In this document: positions 38,289 through 49,658 of the stretch, piece after piece
How positions within the stretch are numbered: the stretch's first letter is position 1
Layout of the letters: each line of letters starts with the position of its first letter
DNA from: Dermanyssus gallinae
Lineage: Eukaryota > Arthropoda > Arachnida > Mesostigmata > Dermanyssidae
Direction of reading: 5' to 3'
Length of the DNA: 64,000 bases
Assembly (NCBI GenBank): GCA_003439945.1
Contig: QVRM01005405.1
Location: 129,001 to 193,000 of the forward strand
Made by a program: the position numbers and the translations under genes
The notes under the pieces: generated by a model
Databases searched by the model: none
Seen by the model: only the letters and a program-made list of their open reading frames with translations
What the model was told of the DNA's origin: nothing

Positions 38289-39316
38289 TTGGACTCGTTC
38301 TTGAAGTTCTCCGTATCATAGCCGCGCTTCTTGCGATCGTAGTTAAACGTCGGAGCAACATGTTCTTTTCGGGCAGGGGTCTCAGGCGGCGAGTAGGGTT
38401 CACCCGGTGGATAGATCATCTTGCTCGGATGGTAGAAGCATGACTCAAGAGTGCGACGACGGAAGCACGTGCGACAGTTGGCATTGGCGTACCATTTTCG
38501 CCACTTCTCCTCGTAGTCGACGAGACGTTCAAGATTGCTCAACTTAGGGCCTCGATCGGGCAAGTCGGCCCTCTTCAGCCAGGGATGGCTCAGAGCCTGT
38601 TTCACGTCTAAGCGGCCCTCCGGTTCGAACACCATAAGCTTTGCTACAAAGTCGCGGGCGTCATCCGAAACTCCATCAAAGCCTTCCGGAAGGAAGTTCA
38701 TCTTGCCCTCCTTGAGATTCGAAAGCGTCTCCCGGTCGTGTTCGCCTAGGAATGGCGAAACACCGCTGAGCAGTATGTAGGAGATTACGCCCACGCTCCA
38801 CATATCCGAGGCCAACGTTGCCGGTTCTTTCCTGGCCAGCTCGGGCGCTACAAACTCGGGGTGGCCGTACTCCTGGATGAAGTTCCGGTCGTTGTGAATG
38901 CGAGCGGCCAGGCTGAAGTCGCCGATCTTAATGTCGTCGGCGTCGACACGAGCAACAAGGAGGTCACCGAGGGTGAGGCCAAGGTGAGCAATGCCTCGCT
39001 GATGCATGTAGTCCAAGCCCTGAAGAGTCTGTCCTGATGAAGTTAGCAATCTGGCCCTCGGTTGCGCCGCCACGACGAATAATGTTCTTCAGCAGTTCGC
39101 CGCCTCCGCAAAGGATCCATCACGAGCGACATCGAATCAGGCGACTCGAAAGCATCCCACATGCGGCATAGCTTCGGATGCGCGAGTTCATTCATCATGT
39201 CCATCTCGTTCTTCATCCACGTCTTGAATTGAGGATCCTTATGAGTCATCATCTTAGCCGCGTACGAGTTTCCGGTAGCCCGAGCCACAGCATGGTAGGT
39301 GACTCCCTGTGTTCCA
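38289..39316 (-). CDS. Unc-89: Unc-89 exon: kinase 1 (predicted pseudokinase), two one-base frameshifts
   Basis: Carries nearly all of kinase 1: glycine loop GTQGVTYHAV, ATP-lysine strand SYAAKMM, hinge SLVMDP then CGGGELLKNIIRRGG, helix QTLQGLDYMHQRGIAHLGL, IKIGDFSLAARI, FVAPELARKEP, SDMWSVGVISYILLSGVSPF, and a C-terminal tail. The HRD motif is HLG and its usual asparagine is absent (LTLGDLL); DFG is DFS, so phosphotransfer is unlikely. The exon is 1028 nt where phase requires 1026. Extra bases lie at about 39110-39112 (an AAA run on the plus strand) and about 39032, and correcting them in thought restores one frame. The tail (WRKWYANANCRTCFRRR, PPGEPYSPPETPARKEH) resembles a regulatory or linker region. 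Confidence 0.93.
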
Positions 39317-39890
39317 CTGTAAATATTTTTAAGATCAGAAACGCTTAACTGATAATGTTGTACTTATGCCTCGTGATTTCGTACATATAATAGGTTATTC
39401 ACATAAAAAGCGGAACATTTTTCTCATAATAACCTTAGAAGAAATGCCACTAAATTAATAACCTGAGTACGCTATGATGACTATTTCGTTGTTTTTGATG
39501 GTAATATGCTACTCGCCTTTCCAGAAAATAAAAAGAAACTGACGTGACGAAGATATCTACCAAAGTAATGGTCAAATTTGTGTCCCCGTTTTGTGTTAGC
39601 CTCTCGTGCATTTGTTTGTTTTGTTGACATGAGTATATTCAGGACGCTAGCAACCTCCATTACGATGCCAATTACACTGAGATTTTAGTTTTAGGACAGC
39701 AAACTATTAGTTAAGGCTGTTTGCCTTTCCCATTTTTAGAATAATCAATCGGTTGCTGGCTAAACAGAGAAAGGATTTAATACCGATTTTTCTATTTAAT
39801 TTAAAAATTCCAGAATATATATATATATATATAAGATACCAAAGCATATACGTAGAAGGAGAACTCATAGGTAGATCCTAGCGCACTTAC

Positions 39891-40944
39891 CGTCCAAGTT
39901 CCTCGCCAATATCGTAGTAGTTGTTAAATGGCTTTGTTCTGGGACGGATAACGCGCGGAGCCTTATACGTGGAAAGATCATATAGGTCTTCTTCTTCCTC
40001 GATGACGACCGTCGCCGAACAGGTGGCTTCTCCGGCAATGTTGGTTGCCTTACACGAATACAGTCCGGCGTCACGCATGATCGAGTCTTCGAGCTTCATG
40101 ATGCATAGGTCGGGCTCCTCCCAGTTGAGCTGGATGCGACCTGACGTCGCGATCGGCTGCCAGTCTTTGTACCAACGGATGTGCGGGTAGGGCCGACCTA
40201 CGCAGCGGCACTGCAGTACACCGCTCCTGCGCAGAAGAATCGACGTGTACTCGAGCCGCTTGGTGAAATGCGGCTCTTCGGCCAGCTCAAGCCGGATCTT
40301 CTTGATCGCCTCACCGTGCTCGTTGACGGCCCGGCACGTGTAGATGCCTTCGCAGTCCTCGTGCATGCGATTGATGCACAACAGCACCTGGCCGTTGCGG
40401 TCCTGAATCTTCTCGTACCGACCGCCCGACTCAATCTTCTCGTCCTTGAAGAACCACGTACACTCGGGATGCGGAAGACCGTACACCCAGAACTCGATAC
40501 TAACGGGACGTCCTTTGATGCCGAACATCACCTCCTCCTCCTTGCGAACAAAGTAAGGCGCGCAGCCCTCCTTATTGAGCTCGTGGCCTAGGTCAATATC
40601 CTTGGGCTCAAACTTCTTCTCCGGCCGTTCCTTTTCGTCCTTCTCGGCCAGCTTGCTCCTGTGCGCTGTGACAGGCGGTGATGGCTCGCTGAGGCCATGT
40701 TTGCTTTCGACCAAAACACGGAACTGGTAGTCCTGTCCGGGGCGCAGTCCTTTAACGTCGCCCGTCGTGTCCTTGATGCCCGATGCATACGGTTTCCACA
40801 TGCCACTCGGATAGTCGCGCATTTCCACACGGTAGGTAACAGGTATTCGAGGACCTTTCGGTATGGATGGCTTCCAGCGCAGTGTGCAGTCGTGGTCGGT
40901 CATGCGAACGATATCTGGTGCGTCGGTAATCGCTGGCGGAACGC
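39891..40944 (-). CDS. Unc-89: Unc-89 exon: Fn3, two Ig domains and start of kinase 1
   Basis: A 1054-nt exon (acceptor TTGTTCAG, donor GTAAGT; phase 1 in, 2 out). Residues about 3-100 are an Fn3 domain: PPAITDAPDIVRMTDHDCTL, RWKPS, YRVEMRDYPSGMW, LRPGQDYQFRVLVESKHGLS. About 130-235 is an Ig: PYFVRKEEEVMFGIKGRPVS, CTWFFKDEKI, CEGIYTCRAVNEHGEAIKKI. About 238-325 is a second Ig: LQCRCVGRPYPHIRWYKDWQ, DAGLYSCKATNIAGEATCSA. The exon ends in YYDIGEELGR, the first strand of kinase 1, splitting the glycine-rich loop with the next exon. This Fn3-Ig-Ig-kinase order is the obscurin kinase 1 block. Confidence 0.95.
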
Positions 40945-41358
40945 CTGAACAATAGTGGTTGATAGACAGTCTGCTTTAGGAACCTGAGCCTAGCGGAACG
41001 TGGACAGAATAAAATGCACAGACCAAACCTACGACCGACAGAACTGCTCAAAACTAACCGATAGCCGATATTGTGCGACTAAAATGTTCTTCCTTTCGCA
41101 TTCCCTACAGAGCACGAGAGAGTACTAATCGAACGTCCGGCACACTAGCAAGGGGGCCCCAATACCGTATAGCGTAATCCTACCTGTCCACCTATATCTT
41201 GAAAACGAAATGTACGTAAACTTACACTACTCACAACACAACGTGTCACTAGAGCTTACAAATGAAAATGATCTAGCCAAAGGCGACCCAGCAGTTGTTA
41301 AGTTAGGGCTGTCTAGAGTCAAGGACAGAAAGTAGTGACTGAGGTGAATTTCACACAC

Positions 41359-41598
41359 AAACGGAGTTGGATATGGAAGGCACATCATTCAACAGCTGCA
41401 CACGATAGCTGTAACAACCTGTGTCGGGCTTGAGATATTTAACAACGCTGGGCTTTTCTTCGTCGAAAGTGGGCCTCTCGAAACCGAAATCGTCGGTATC
41501 GCTGTGATCTTCATTGCCGGCGTCGTTGGGTACCATTCTGCCGTCCTTTCGATCCGGCTTGGGCTCTTCAGACAACTGGTAGTTGAGCTTCTTCCACG
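41359..41598 (-). CDS. Unc-89: Unc-89 exon: acidic linker and partial Fn3/Ig-like segment
   Basis: A 240-nt exon, phase 1-1 (acceptor CATGGTGCAG; donor GTGTGT, weak). It codes WKKLNYQLSEEPKPDRKDGR, an acidic stretch (NEDHSDTDDFGFERP) and VVKYLKPDTGCYSYRVQLLN, which looks like the late strands of an Fn3 or Ig domain, then leads into VPPAITDAPD, the start of the next Fn3 domain. The alternative donor choice would move the end by only a few bases. Confidence 0.7.
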
Positions 41599-42120
41599 CT
41601 GCACCATGCCAAGTTCAGGAAGAGGGTAATACAACCAGGTTGGGTCTCTATTAATTCATCGAGCTTAAGCCGAACGTCGCAATAATTAAGCTGGATGACA
41701 TACTCGGGGTGTTGTTTGACAGGGTTCCTTACTGGTTACTCTATCATTGTCATCATCATCATCATCAATTCTGGTGATAGTGGGTAACTAGCATCATCTA
41801 CGCACGACCAATGTTGTGTGTGGATAAGTTATCGTACGGACATGGAACGAACGGATGTTATCTTACGACACAAAAAGAGGTTTCTTTATAGAGCTGCAAG
41901 CGGGAACGGAAACTACAGATGACGCAAATCGCCGTTGTAAAAATATACGAGTCAAGATATTTTTTGCCGAAATGCAATAAAGTGGCATTATGCGCAACCG
42001 CGATACTAGACATAATTTACTACTAGCCCGGCATATGTATATATAGATATATATATATATATGCTTACGCAAATACTTGTATATACTTTCATGGCATTTG
42101 AGTGAGGAAAGCAAACTGAC

Positions 42121-42159
42121 CTGGCCTCTCATCCTTTCCTGCGGGCTTGAGATCGGTAG
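42121..42159 (-). CDS. Unc-89: Unc-89 39-nt micro-exon
   Basis: A short exon between acceptor CTTCCTCAG and donor CAG|GTCAGT, phase 1-1, coding TDLKPAGKDERP. It fits the phase of the next exon exactly (G|CG gives alanine before WKKLNY). The splice sites are strong and the composition suits a hydrophilic linker, but at 13 codons it cannot be proven from sequence alone. Confidence 0.55.
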
Positions 42160-44531
42160 CTGAGGAAGTGTAAAGATCTCTTGTGAACATTGTTGATAGC
42201 CTTAAAAAACGTCTCTTAGCCAATGAACGTCTCTTAGCCCGTCAAATCTCTCAGCGGCGGCAGAAAAACAAACAAACAAGTGTCACTATTCTACGAAAGC
42301 AGCACGCAACAAAGCGTAGCACGACGGATTATACTGGACGACTAATTGCGCTAAGCATTGTATAACATTGTATCGCTGCGTGCAACGTTAGCCTGCACAT
42401 CGGCGTAGCTCCGTACGCTGTGCTAAAGCTGGGTGTGACGAAGCTACTCACAGGACTGGCAATGGTAGTTCAAGTGGTAACAGGAGCGATATTAAGAACA
42501 ACAACAACATCAGCAGCAGCAGCAACACCACTGTTAGACTAACCTCTTAATAAGCAGTGACACACCCGCCCTATAGTTCACTTATCAGCATGACGCGGAT
42601 AGCTTCAATCAGCCACCTACCTCCCTATACTTGGCCTTTTTCTGGCTTTAGAAGACGTAGAGAGGCCAACGGGACTGAACTGAGTTCTGTCCATCTTTGA
42701 CTGAGTAAAATGTAAATTATATAAACATACATACATTCGTGCGTACGTACGTACGTACGTATAAATAAGTAGAATAAATATTACCGCGCCATCGCAAGCT
42801 CAAGGCCGCCCCCCAACGTTAGCACCAGTTCCCTTCGATTATACCGAAGTGACAAGAGATGTTGCAGGAGAAGTGTCGTCCTCTTTATTCCTCTACAAAT
42901 ATCAGCCGTGTACAATACGTTGTAGAGATTGTATCTGTACGTAGTAGGTCCAGCAACGCGTCTCACGCCTTGCGGATACACGCCGCTGCTGGATTCTGTG
43001 TGGTTTTCCATTATTAGTTGCGCATTACACATGGTTCTCTGTTTAGCTGTGTGTTGACTTCAGACTTCGACTCTCGATTTTTCTGAACGCCAACCGTCAC
43101 ACAACTAGATGGCTATGAAGCTACTAGGTTGAATTGTCGCGACGGAAGGGCCGCCGCTGCGAGATCTCGAGGTAAACAGGGAGGCGGGGGTCACTAACTA
43201 TCACTAACTATCACGAAGACGTTATACTTCTACTAGACTACAAGTCGCCATTACGACCATGGGGAGAAAGACGTTCGGGGGGAAGAGGGGGAGAGTAGGG
43301 AGATGTTCGGCAAGGCGGTCCGAAATCAAAACAAATGAAATAAACCAAAATCACTAGCAACTCACTATAAAGCCAGAGTCTTTCGCCCAGAGTGGTAAGT
43401 GATGATGAGTATGGTGTTGATGATAGTCATCGAGTCAACACTACGTAATGAGTGATTCGTCAGCGGACGCAGAGATGCTTTGGCGGCCAGTAGCATGGGC
43501 GGGGGGACACGAGTCGTTCGGATCGCCACTTCGCCACATGAATGTAAAACATAGGGAATTATTACGTAAGGGACGCAACATATTCGCAAGTGCCCTGACC
43601 ACACGACCTTGTGGCGTGACGAAGTAGTGGTAACGAAGTTTGCGATGCAGTTGTAGGGAACGAACTCGCGACACCCACGCCAAGTGTGTTTGTCTGTCTG
43701 TATGTATGTCTGTGTGTTTGTGTGAGCCGCCTCAGCACGTGCGCAGCCAGAAGTAGGAACGAGATTCCTACGCAGTCGAAGCAGAAGAAGAAGAAGGAAT
43801 GGGGGCGGGGGAGGCTTGAGGACAAGCGGAAATCGGGTGGAAGGCAGATAAAAAGAAAGCAGCAGCTCAAAGCAGCCGAGAAACAGCGAACGCCAGCGAA
43901 AAGCCCACCCGAAATCGGGTCGTGCAGTCAAGGCGCGCGAGTGTTTCTGTTGCGAGTCAATAGCCCCGCTGATAGCGGGGCGATGGGTGAGCAGTGGTGA
44001 ATGTTGCTGGGCCGCTGTTTCTCGACTCGAGACCGGGTGGGGGGGGAAAAAAGAGAGCTGCACGAAAATCGACTGGCTGTGGCAGACTTGGGGTTGCCGC
44101 ACGCCCCGGGCCATTATCACGCCGTGACGCCTCACTCATTATCACATCATGCAATACCAATGATGATTGTTCTACTGTGTGTTTGAGAGTCGATATGATG
44201 GTCACTTTATGAATCACTGCTACTGCCTCTTCCACAGTGTTCGTCAACCACAGGCGACCTCAGCAATCGCCGACCTTTGCTAAACTATCCAATTGCCCTC
44301 TTGTCGAGTTGCCACTACTTCAGAAGGTTGACTGAGATAAGAGTTAGACGTAGGGCTTCGTTGCGTAAATTGGTCGATCAGAACGCTAGCTGGTACTGTT
44401 GTTTTTTTTCTCGCACGGAGCAGCCTGATATTAACGACGAACGTATGCTCTAAGAAATCCCCAAATCTTTCCTCTGCCCCTGCCAAATTGTCCTTTTTAG
44501 TTTTCTGATTATGCGGTTGACTAGATCCCCT
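42160..44531 (-). other. Interval between giant exon and kinase module
   Basis: 2.4 kb. From 43.1 to 44.3 kb it is GC-richer and holds homopolymer G runs and GA-rich tracts, resembling the 1 to 7.6 kb and 25 to 31 kb stretches. The minus-strand open frame at 43365-44135 is proline/leucine-rich low complexity and I do not call it a gene. The interval would suit a 3' UTR of a long isoform plus an internal promoter for a kinase-only isoform, which is inference. A minus-strand AATAAA lies at about 42884-42889. Confidence 0.35.
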
Positions 44532-47500
44532 CTAGGTGTTGGCATCGTCATCTCCGCAACATCTCCTGCGGGCGCATTTGTATACGGGGCCAAGGCCAAG
44601 ATTGGCGATGACTTCGTCAAGGTCACTATCTGAGGGGTCGTCATCACCCCCATTGTCGGGAAAGCCTGGGGTGTCCCGGGTACTGCTGATAGTATTGATG
44701 CTGGCTGTTAGGGAAGAGTAAGCCTGGCTCACGCATAGGCATACAACACAGGTTACTACAATCGTAAAAAAGAATCGTGCATATGTAACAAGTTGCTCGG
44801 CAGAATCAGACACCCATTCATTTCCCTCGTTGACTTCGTCCTCTTCGATCCTCGATAAGATGTGAGGCGCGGTGGTTGCCCCGAGCCATACCTGTTCACC
44901 AGAATCATCCCGACACGCAAGTCGCACCGCTGCTTGAGGGGTAGCCGAACGACCTCTAGGTTCCCGGCGATTTTCGGCCACATATTGCATGCGTACCTCA
45001 TGGGCAATGGGACCCTCGGTAACGTGGTCTTGGGGCTCCATGCTAGGCTGCCTCAGCCGAATCTGTACCGGCGGCTCAATCGACCGCTCAGAAATGGCGG
45101 TCACAGCACTGTCGTCCAGCTGCGACACGTAACCGTCTGTGTCCTCGTTTTTCCGTGCTCCCGATGGGGGTCGAAACGGTTTATCGAATATCTTTGCGAA
45201 TTGCTCACGTCTAGTTTCTATCGAGCGCGATCGTCGTTTCGAGGCGACCGCATCGCCTATGTCGCTATCAGTCACATCCGACTCGAAGCCGCTCGAGTCG
45301 CGTTCAAACTCTACTACGGAGCTGTCGCCGAAATCGCCCTTTCTGCCTTTGCGTTGCGCGGCACTTTTTCGCGTCTCGTCGGAGTCCTCGTGGCCGCCAA
45401 ACGGCCCGGAATCGGTTTTCGGCACCTTTCGACGCACGCCTGTAGACGGCCCAGCTGCGTTCGACGTCGATTCACCGCAATGCAGGCCCGATTCATCGCG
45501 CTGTCGGTCAACCAGCTCCTCAAGATGGCGGCTCATTATTTTGCGTTGTCTGGTAAAAGCCTCCGCGTCGCTGTCATCGGTCTCACTCGCGTAGCGGGCG
45601 TATTGGGCGATGCTCATACGGCCTGCTTCCAGGCCGGCCATCGTTCCACTGGCAGGCCGAACCTTGGCTCGGGCGGCGCAGGCCAGGCCAACGGCTGTAA
45701 CCTCGCCGACGTCCTCCAAACGGACCACCTCTTCGGACTCGCTTGCGTAACGCGCCGGCTGCTGGCACGAACCGCCAAGAATAGCTGTCGGCCGGCGTTC
45801 GCTCGAAGCTAGCGATGGCAGATCGGACGCATCAGACTCGGACGCGTAGCGCGCATACTCGGCGATACTCATCTCGTCCTCACAACTCACCTGCTTTGTC
45901 ATGCGCTTTCGGCGTTGCTGCTTTGGTGAACGCGTCGAAGGACTCGCCGGGTTCGTCGCGTTCCCGTCGTGCTCCACGGGAGGAGCAGCATGAAATTGCA
46001 TGGTAGGGTCGGCACCACCCGCCCTGTGTTGTTTATGCATCGCAAACGATTCTGGAGTAATCTCCTCCATGTCCGATGCATCACTGGCGTATTTTGAGTA
46101 GGCGGAAATGCTCATCTCATAGGGTGGTGAGATTTCGTCGCTGCGCTTCAACTGATGATCGCGTCTTGTGGCAGGCGACTGCGCCGGCGGCACCAAGTCA
46201 TGTTCGAGATCCGACTCGACATCGCTGGCATATCTTGCGTACTGGGCAATGCTCATGCTTGCCTCATCGGTCATCAATAACCCCGCTCCTAAGTCTACGG
46301 CACACGCCATTGTTGGCACATTTTGCATCCTAGCCTCGCTTACCGAGTCGCTTGCGGCAGGGCGGCTGTACGTCGCAGGGCCAATCGACGATTCGTTGAC
46401 GTCGCCTCTAACGTTATCGTCGTCCTTTTTATCATAACAGCTCAGCCTCAGTTCAGCTTCAGCGCACTTTTCGACTGGCTTGCCTGAATCTTCTGCAGAG
46501 GGATCGCAGACGGAACGTGCGTACGTCGCGATACTCATTCGATCATCGCTTGACTCGGGAAGCTGTGTACGCCGCCCTCTTGACACATGCTCATCTTGTG
46601 CCGTTGTCATCTTTTCTATTCTTTTTCGGCTTTTTACCGCGGGTAAATCCGCCTCAGATTCCGTGCCACTGGCGTATCGTGCATAGGCGGCAATGCCCAT
46701 CTCATGTTCTATGGCAGATGGGTCAAGGCGGCTGGAAGACCTATTACCTTTTTGATTATCCTTCGAAATATCCACAAAGCTTACCACCGCGGTGGCGTCT
46801 TGGCGCGATTGAGCACTTTTGGCTTCCGCGTCAGAAGACGCGTCGTCGCTCGCGTATCTTGTATAAGCAGCAATACTCATTTCTAGTTGACCGTGAAGTT
46901 CATGTTCTTTATGCTGCGCGGGACCTTCGTTTTTGTGGTAAACCGAAGTGGCATTGTCCTGTTTTTTCCCGCCACGCACAGAGCTCGCCGTCTCGGCGTC
47001 AGACTCAATGTCACTGGCAAACCTCGCGTAAGCGGCAATGCTCATAGGATGCTCAGTTGCCGCTATTACGGGCAACGATTTTTCAGCTTCTAATTTAGTA
47101 ATTGATGTCTCCTTGGTCTGAGTAATTTCAGTCTCCAGAGACGATCGTCTCGGCAGTCTAGGCGGGACCTTCGTCACGTCGGAGCATTCCTCTCCGGCCG
47201 AATCGACCTCGCTGGCGTAGGTAGAGTACGCATGAATCGTGAGTTCGCCATCGGGAGCCGTTGGGCCAAAGGCAGTATCTGTATCGGGGTTGATTGCGGG
47301 CTGTCCGGGATGCGGAGCTGAAGGCGCATGTCGCTTCTGAACGTTGGCTGGCGCCCGTGGAACGAAAAGTTCTGCATCCGATTCAGCCTCACTGGCATAG
47401 TGGGAGTATGCGGCAATGCTCAATTCAGCTACCTCGATCAGGTCGGGGAGCCTAACGTCTTGTGATCTCTCCTGGTCACTCACTTCCTGGATGAGCACTG

Positions 47501-49575
47501 GCTGGTCTGCACTCGGCCCCTCACAGCTAGCGTCTCCTGTGATCGCGATCTTAATTTCGCTAGAGACGCCTTCTGGGGTAACTGGCTCCTCGATTCGAAT
47601 CAACCGTTCATTTTGCTCTCCTTCAAACGTGATCGTCATTTTGCTACTCTGCTCAATCACGAGTCGAGGGTACCACCTTTCGAGGCACAAATAGCTCAGC
47701 GTCGGATTCAGCCCCGCTAGCTGTTTCGCCCAGATCCCGTTGGAGTGCCGCCCCGTCAACGGTCCGAGATGTCGTCGCGGGCCTCCGCACCTGCTGCACT
47801 TCGAGTTCGAGTCGCTCGGAACTCTCGATTAGCTCAGTAATGATTGTTTTCCTTGTTCTCTTATCGAGGACGACTTTAAACTTGGCATCAACGTCCGTTC
47901 GGCTTCCCTCGTCATCAGCGGCATAATCATATGATGAGTGCAGCACTCTTCGCGCCGCCTCTCTGCGCTTCTTTTCTCTGTCATCGAACTCAGCGTCGGA
48001 CTCCGTGCCACTAGCATAGCGAGCATAGGCGGAAATGCTTAGTTCGCCGTCACCATGTGGGCTCCGGTCGTGACATTCCGACACTTTGTCTGCCTGACTG
48101 GTCGAAGCCTGCTCGGCGGCTGGCAGCACGCCGCGCTCGGATGGAGGTTCCTCAACGACAGTCGCGCCCCACAGACTGTCCTGCTTCTGAACTAGCGTCC
48201 GGCTTTCTTTCTTCTTGACTGACGACCCTCGAGCTGGCAACGCAAACCGGGTCGCCATATAGTCGGAGTCAGACTCCTCGGTCTCACTTGCGTACCGGCC
48301 ATAGGCGGCGATCGACATTTCGTCCAGCGCGTTGTCGGCATGAAGCGGTACATACGGCACAGAATCAGCAGTCTCTGGGGCAGCCAGTCTTCGCCTCTCC
48401 TGCTTCTCCTCTTGTTTGAAATTGTTGCCAAAACCGATGGGTTCGTAGTCACTGTCCTCGGTCGCGTGTCGGGCAAACGCAGCGTTAACGCGACATTGCC
48501 GATCATCGGCCTCGTTGAAGCGCTGGTAGGAGCTACACGGAGTTGAGGGCGTCACACCCTGCTGACTAATGGCCGCCAGATTGGCCTCTTCTCTCGAAGC
48601 GTCGCTGTTATTGCGAGAGTAAGCCGCAATGCTAATCACTTCATCTCCACACTCGACTACTACCTCTTTAAGTCGTCGCGGTGGACTGCGTGCAGGACCT
48701 GCTTCGTAATCAGAGCCTTCGTTTTCGCTTGCAAACCTCGCGTAGGCGGCTATGCTCATGGAACTATCGCCCGTTTCGTCGACCAACCGTTGTCCCCTCA
48801 CAGTCTGGTCCGGAAGCTCTTGGCGGCGTCTCTGAACTGCGGATGATGATGGCGCGTCCTCACCCTCGCTGGCGTACTTGGAATACTCCGAAATGCTCAT
48901 GGTACTCTCACGCGTGTGATCAAATGTAGGACTGGCGATCGACTTTGGACTTGTCGGAGACCTTTTTCCCCTGCGCTTCGTCGACGAGCCGCGCGGCGGA
49001 AGCTTAGGGTGATTGTTGTGGTGGTCGTCGTCGTCTGTTTCGCTTGCATACTTCGAGTAGGCGGCGATAGTCAATTCCACACTCTCGTCGTAATCTTCAA
49101 GCGAGCGCTGCTTACGCCTCTTCTTTGTCGACGAACCTCGCGCCGCAAGTCCATGATCGGCTTTCGTCTGAGGGTTATCCGAATCGCTTAAGACGGCTCG
49201 GTAGTAGTCTCCGATGCTTCGTTCAGCCGATGCAGCTAGCTTGGACGCGACCTCATCGAGGGACATGTGCTGTCTTCGCTCTTTCTTTTTCTGTGATGAG
49301 CCACGTGAAGGCAAATCAGGTGGAGATCCGGGCTTACGCTGCCGTTTCTTAGTCGACGAGATCTGGCCGGACGACTGTGTCTTACTTTCGAGGAGAGCGT
49401 GCCGATAGTAGTCGGAGATGCTAACCTCATCGCTGTAATCGCTGTTAATTTTGTTGCTGTTGTTGCCGTTCGAAATTCCTTGATCGGAAGAGTTACGGTT
49501 TAGCGTCGACTCGGCCGCAAGGTGATCGATAGCAGTCTCGACTTCATTCATTGCTGACCGGTAATAGGCGGATAG
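44532..49575 (-). CDS. Unc-89: Unc-89 giant exon: about 23 SIAAYARYAS motif repeats, possible C-terminal membrane segment
   Basis: A 5.0-kb open region, read in two overlapping frames that switch once between about 47653 and 47680; 5044 nt equals one base more than a multiple of three. It codes roughly 1680 residues, almost all predicted disordered, rich in S, E, D, A and R. A motif of the form (M/L)SIAAYARYAS(D/E), followed by an acidic ESDAE-like tail, recurs about every 40-70 residues. Early copies read SISDYYRHAL and SIGDYYRAVL; later ones SIAAYARFAS, SISAYSKYAS, SIAQYARYAS. Basic PPRGSSTKKRRKQR-like blocks lie between the first copies. The last 100 residues hold a hydrophobic run (FFFTIVVTCVVCLCV, about 44719-44785) and an acidic, cysteine-containing tail, then TAG. 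I do not recognise this region in any family. Whether transcripts end here or splice on to the kinase exons is not settled. Confidence 0.75.
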
Positions 49576-49658
49576 CTACAGCTGCCGCTCTCTACATCAC
49601 GCCAGCGCTGGGATTCTGCTGGGACATGCTAGTGGTGCTAGAGCTCAGGTTTCAACAC

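Noticed and set aside
43365..44135. 256-codon minus-strand open frame between Unc-89 exons
   Set aside because: Proline/leucine-rich with no domain; overlapping frames are also open. Its location would suit untranslated or promoter DNA better.
44862..45812. A 316-codon plus-strand open frame
   Set aside because: Antisense shadow of the giant Unc-89 exon; composition follows from the minus-strand codons.
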